From the NCBI GenBank assembly GCA_009937065.1, contig JAACDF010000238.1, positions 1 to 36,122 on the forward strand: a stretch of 36,122 nt of DNA, written 5' to 3'. The DNA is from Gammaproteobacteria bacterium. Lineage in GTDB: Bacteria; Pseudomonadota; Gammaproteobacteria; Pseudomonadales; Halieaceae. Every line of letters begins with the position of its first letter. Position 1 is the first letter of the stretch. The notes below the pieces were generated by a model. It was given only the letters and a program-made list of their open reading frames with translations, made no database searches and was not told the DNA's origin. Both the position numbers and the translations under genes were made by a program. Positions 36,122 to 36,122 of this stretch are shown one piece after another.

Positions 36122-36122
36122 A

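Overview
The window looks like chromosome of a free-living, probably marine gammaproteobacterium of moderate G+C. The core block thrS-infC-rpmI-rplT-pheS-pheT-ihfA-merR, running on the minus strand into a tRNA-Pro, is the classical gammaproteobacterial order. The accessory content (carotenoid oxygenase, BLUF photoreceptor, alternative oxidase, quaternary-amine phosphonate oxygenases, crotonases, Tat-exported aminotransferase) resembles the OM60/NOR5 (Halieaceae) type of marine heterotroph. That placement is inference from gene content only.

Left third (1-15329): a 5'-truncated amidohydrolase, a Tat-signal PLP aminotransferase, the molybdenum-cofactor genes moeA-mobA, an overlapping pair of non-heme-iron oxygenases that match TmpA/TmpB (breakdown of 2-trimethylaminoethylphosphonate to glycine betaine), a carotenoid cleavage oxygenase, an amidase translationally coupled to an MFS transporter, a VOC protein with a divergent PLP decarboxylase, a secreted unknown, a CoA-acylating aldehyde dehydrogenase of the SauS/AdhE type followed by a single-domain globin, and a BLUF photoreceptor.

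Middle (15374-18894): a small accessory island. A 107-bp direct repeat containing tRNA-Pro bounds it; the left copy is a decayed tRNA and the right copy is intact. One complete and three 3'-terminal copies of a small phage-like gene are spread through the region, separated by cargo: three proteins with a predicted dimeric alpha/beta-barrel (ABM-like) fold and one small cysteine-containing secreted protein. No integrase is present. The arrangement reads as repeated insertion into the 3' end of one gene next to a tRNA, each insertion leaving a displaced 3' end.

Right half (18931-36122): the translation operon. Just upstream of thrS lie two stem-loops; the proximal one has a 7-nt loop with CGU in the anticodon position, a candidate ThrRS autoregulatory operator. 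infC probably starts at ATT, and pheS carries an apparent 1-base deletion. Then come an alternative oxidase, small membrane proteins, an OmpA-family lipoprotein, uvrB, tRNA-Asn with its promoter and terminator, dbpA, a two-helix membrane protein, a small Xre regulator, a PaaG-like crotonase, a class-C beta-lactamase-fold esterase, and a second, partial crotonase broken by an in-frame TGA. The two lesions in otherwise well-conserved genes (pheS, crotonase) could be sequencing errors.
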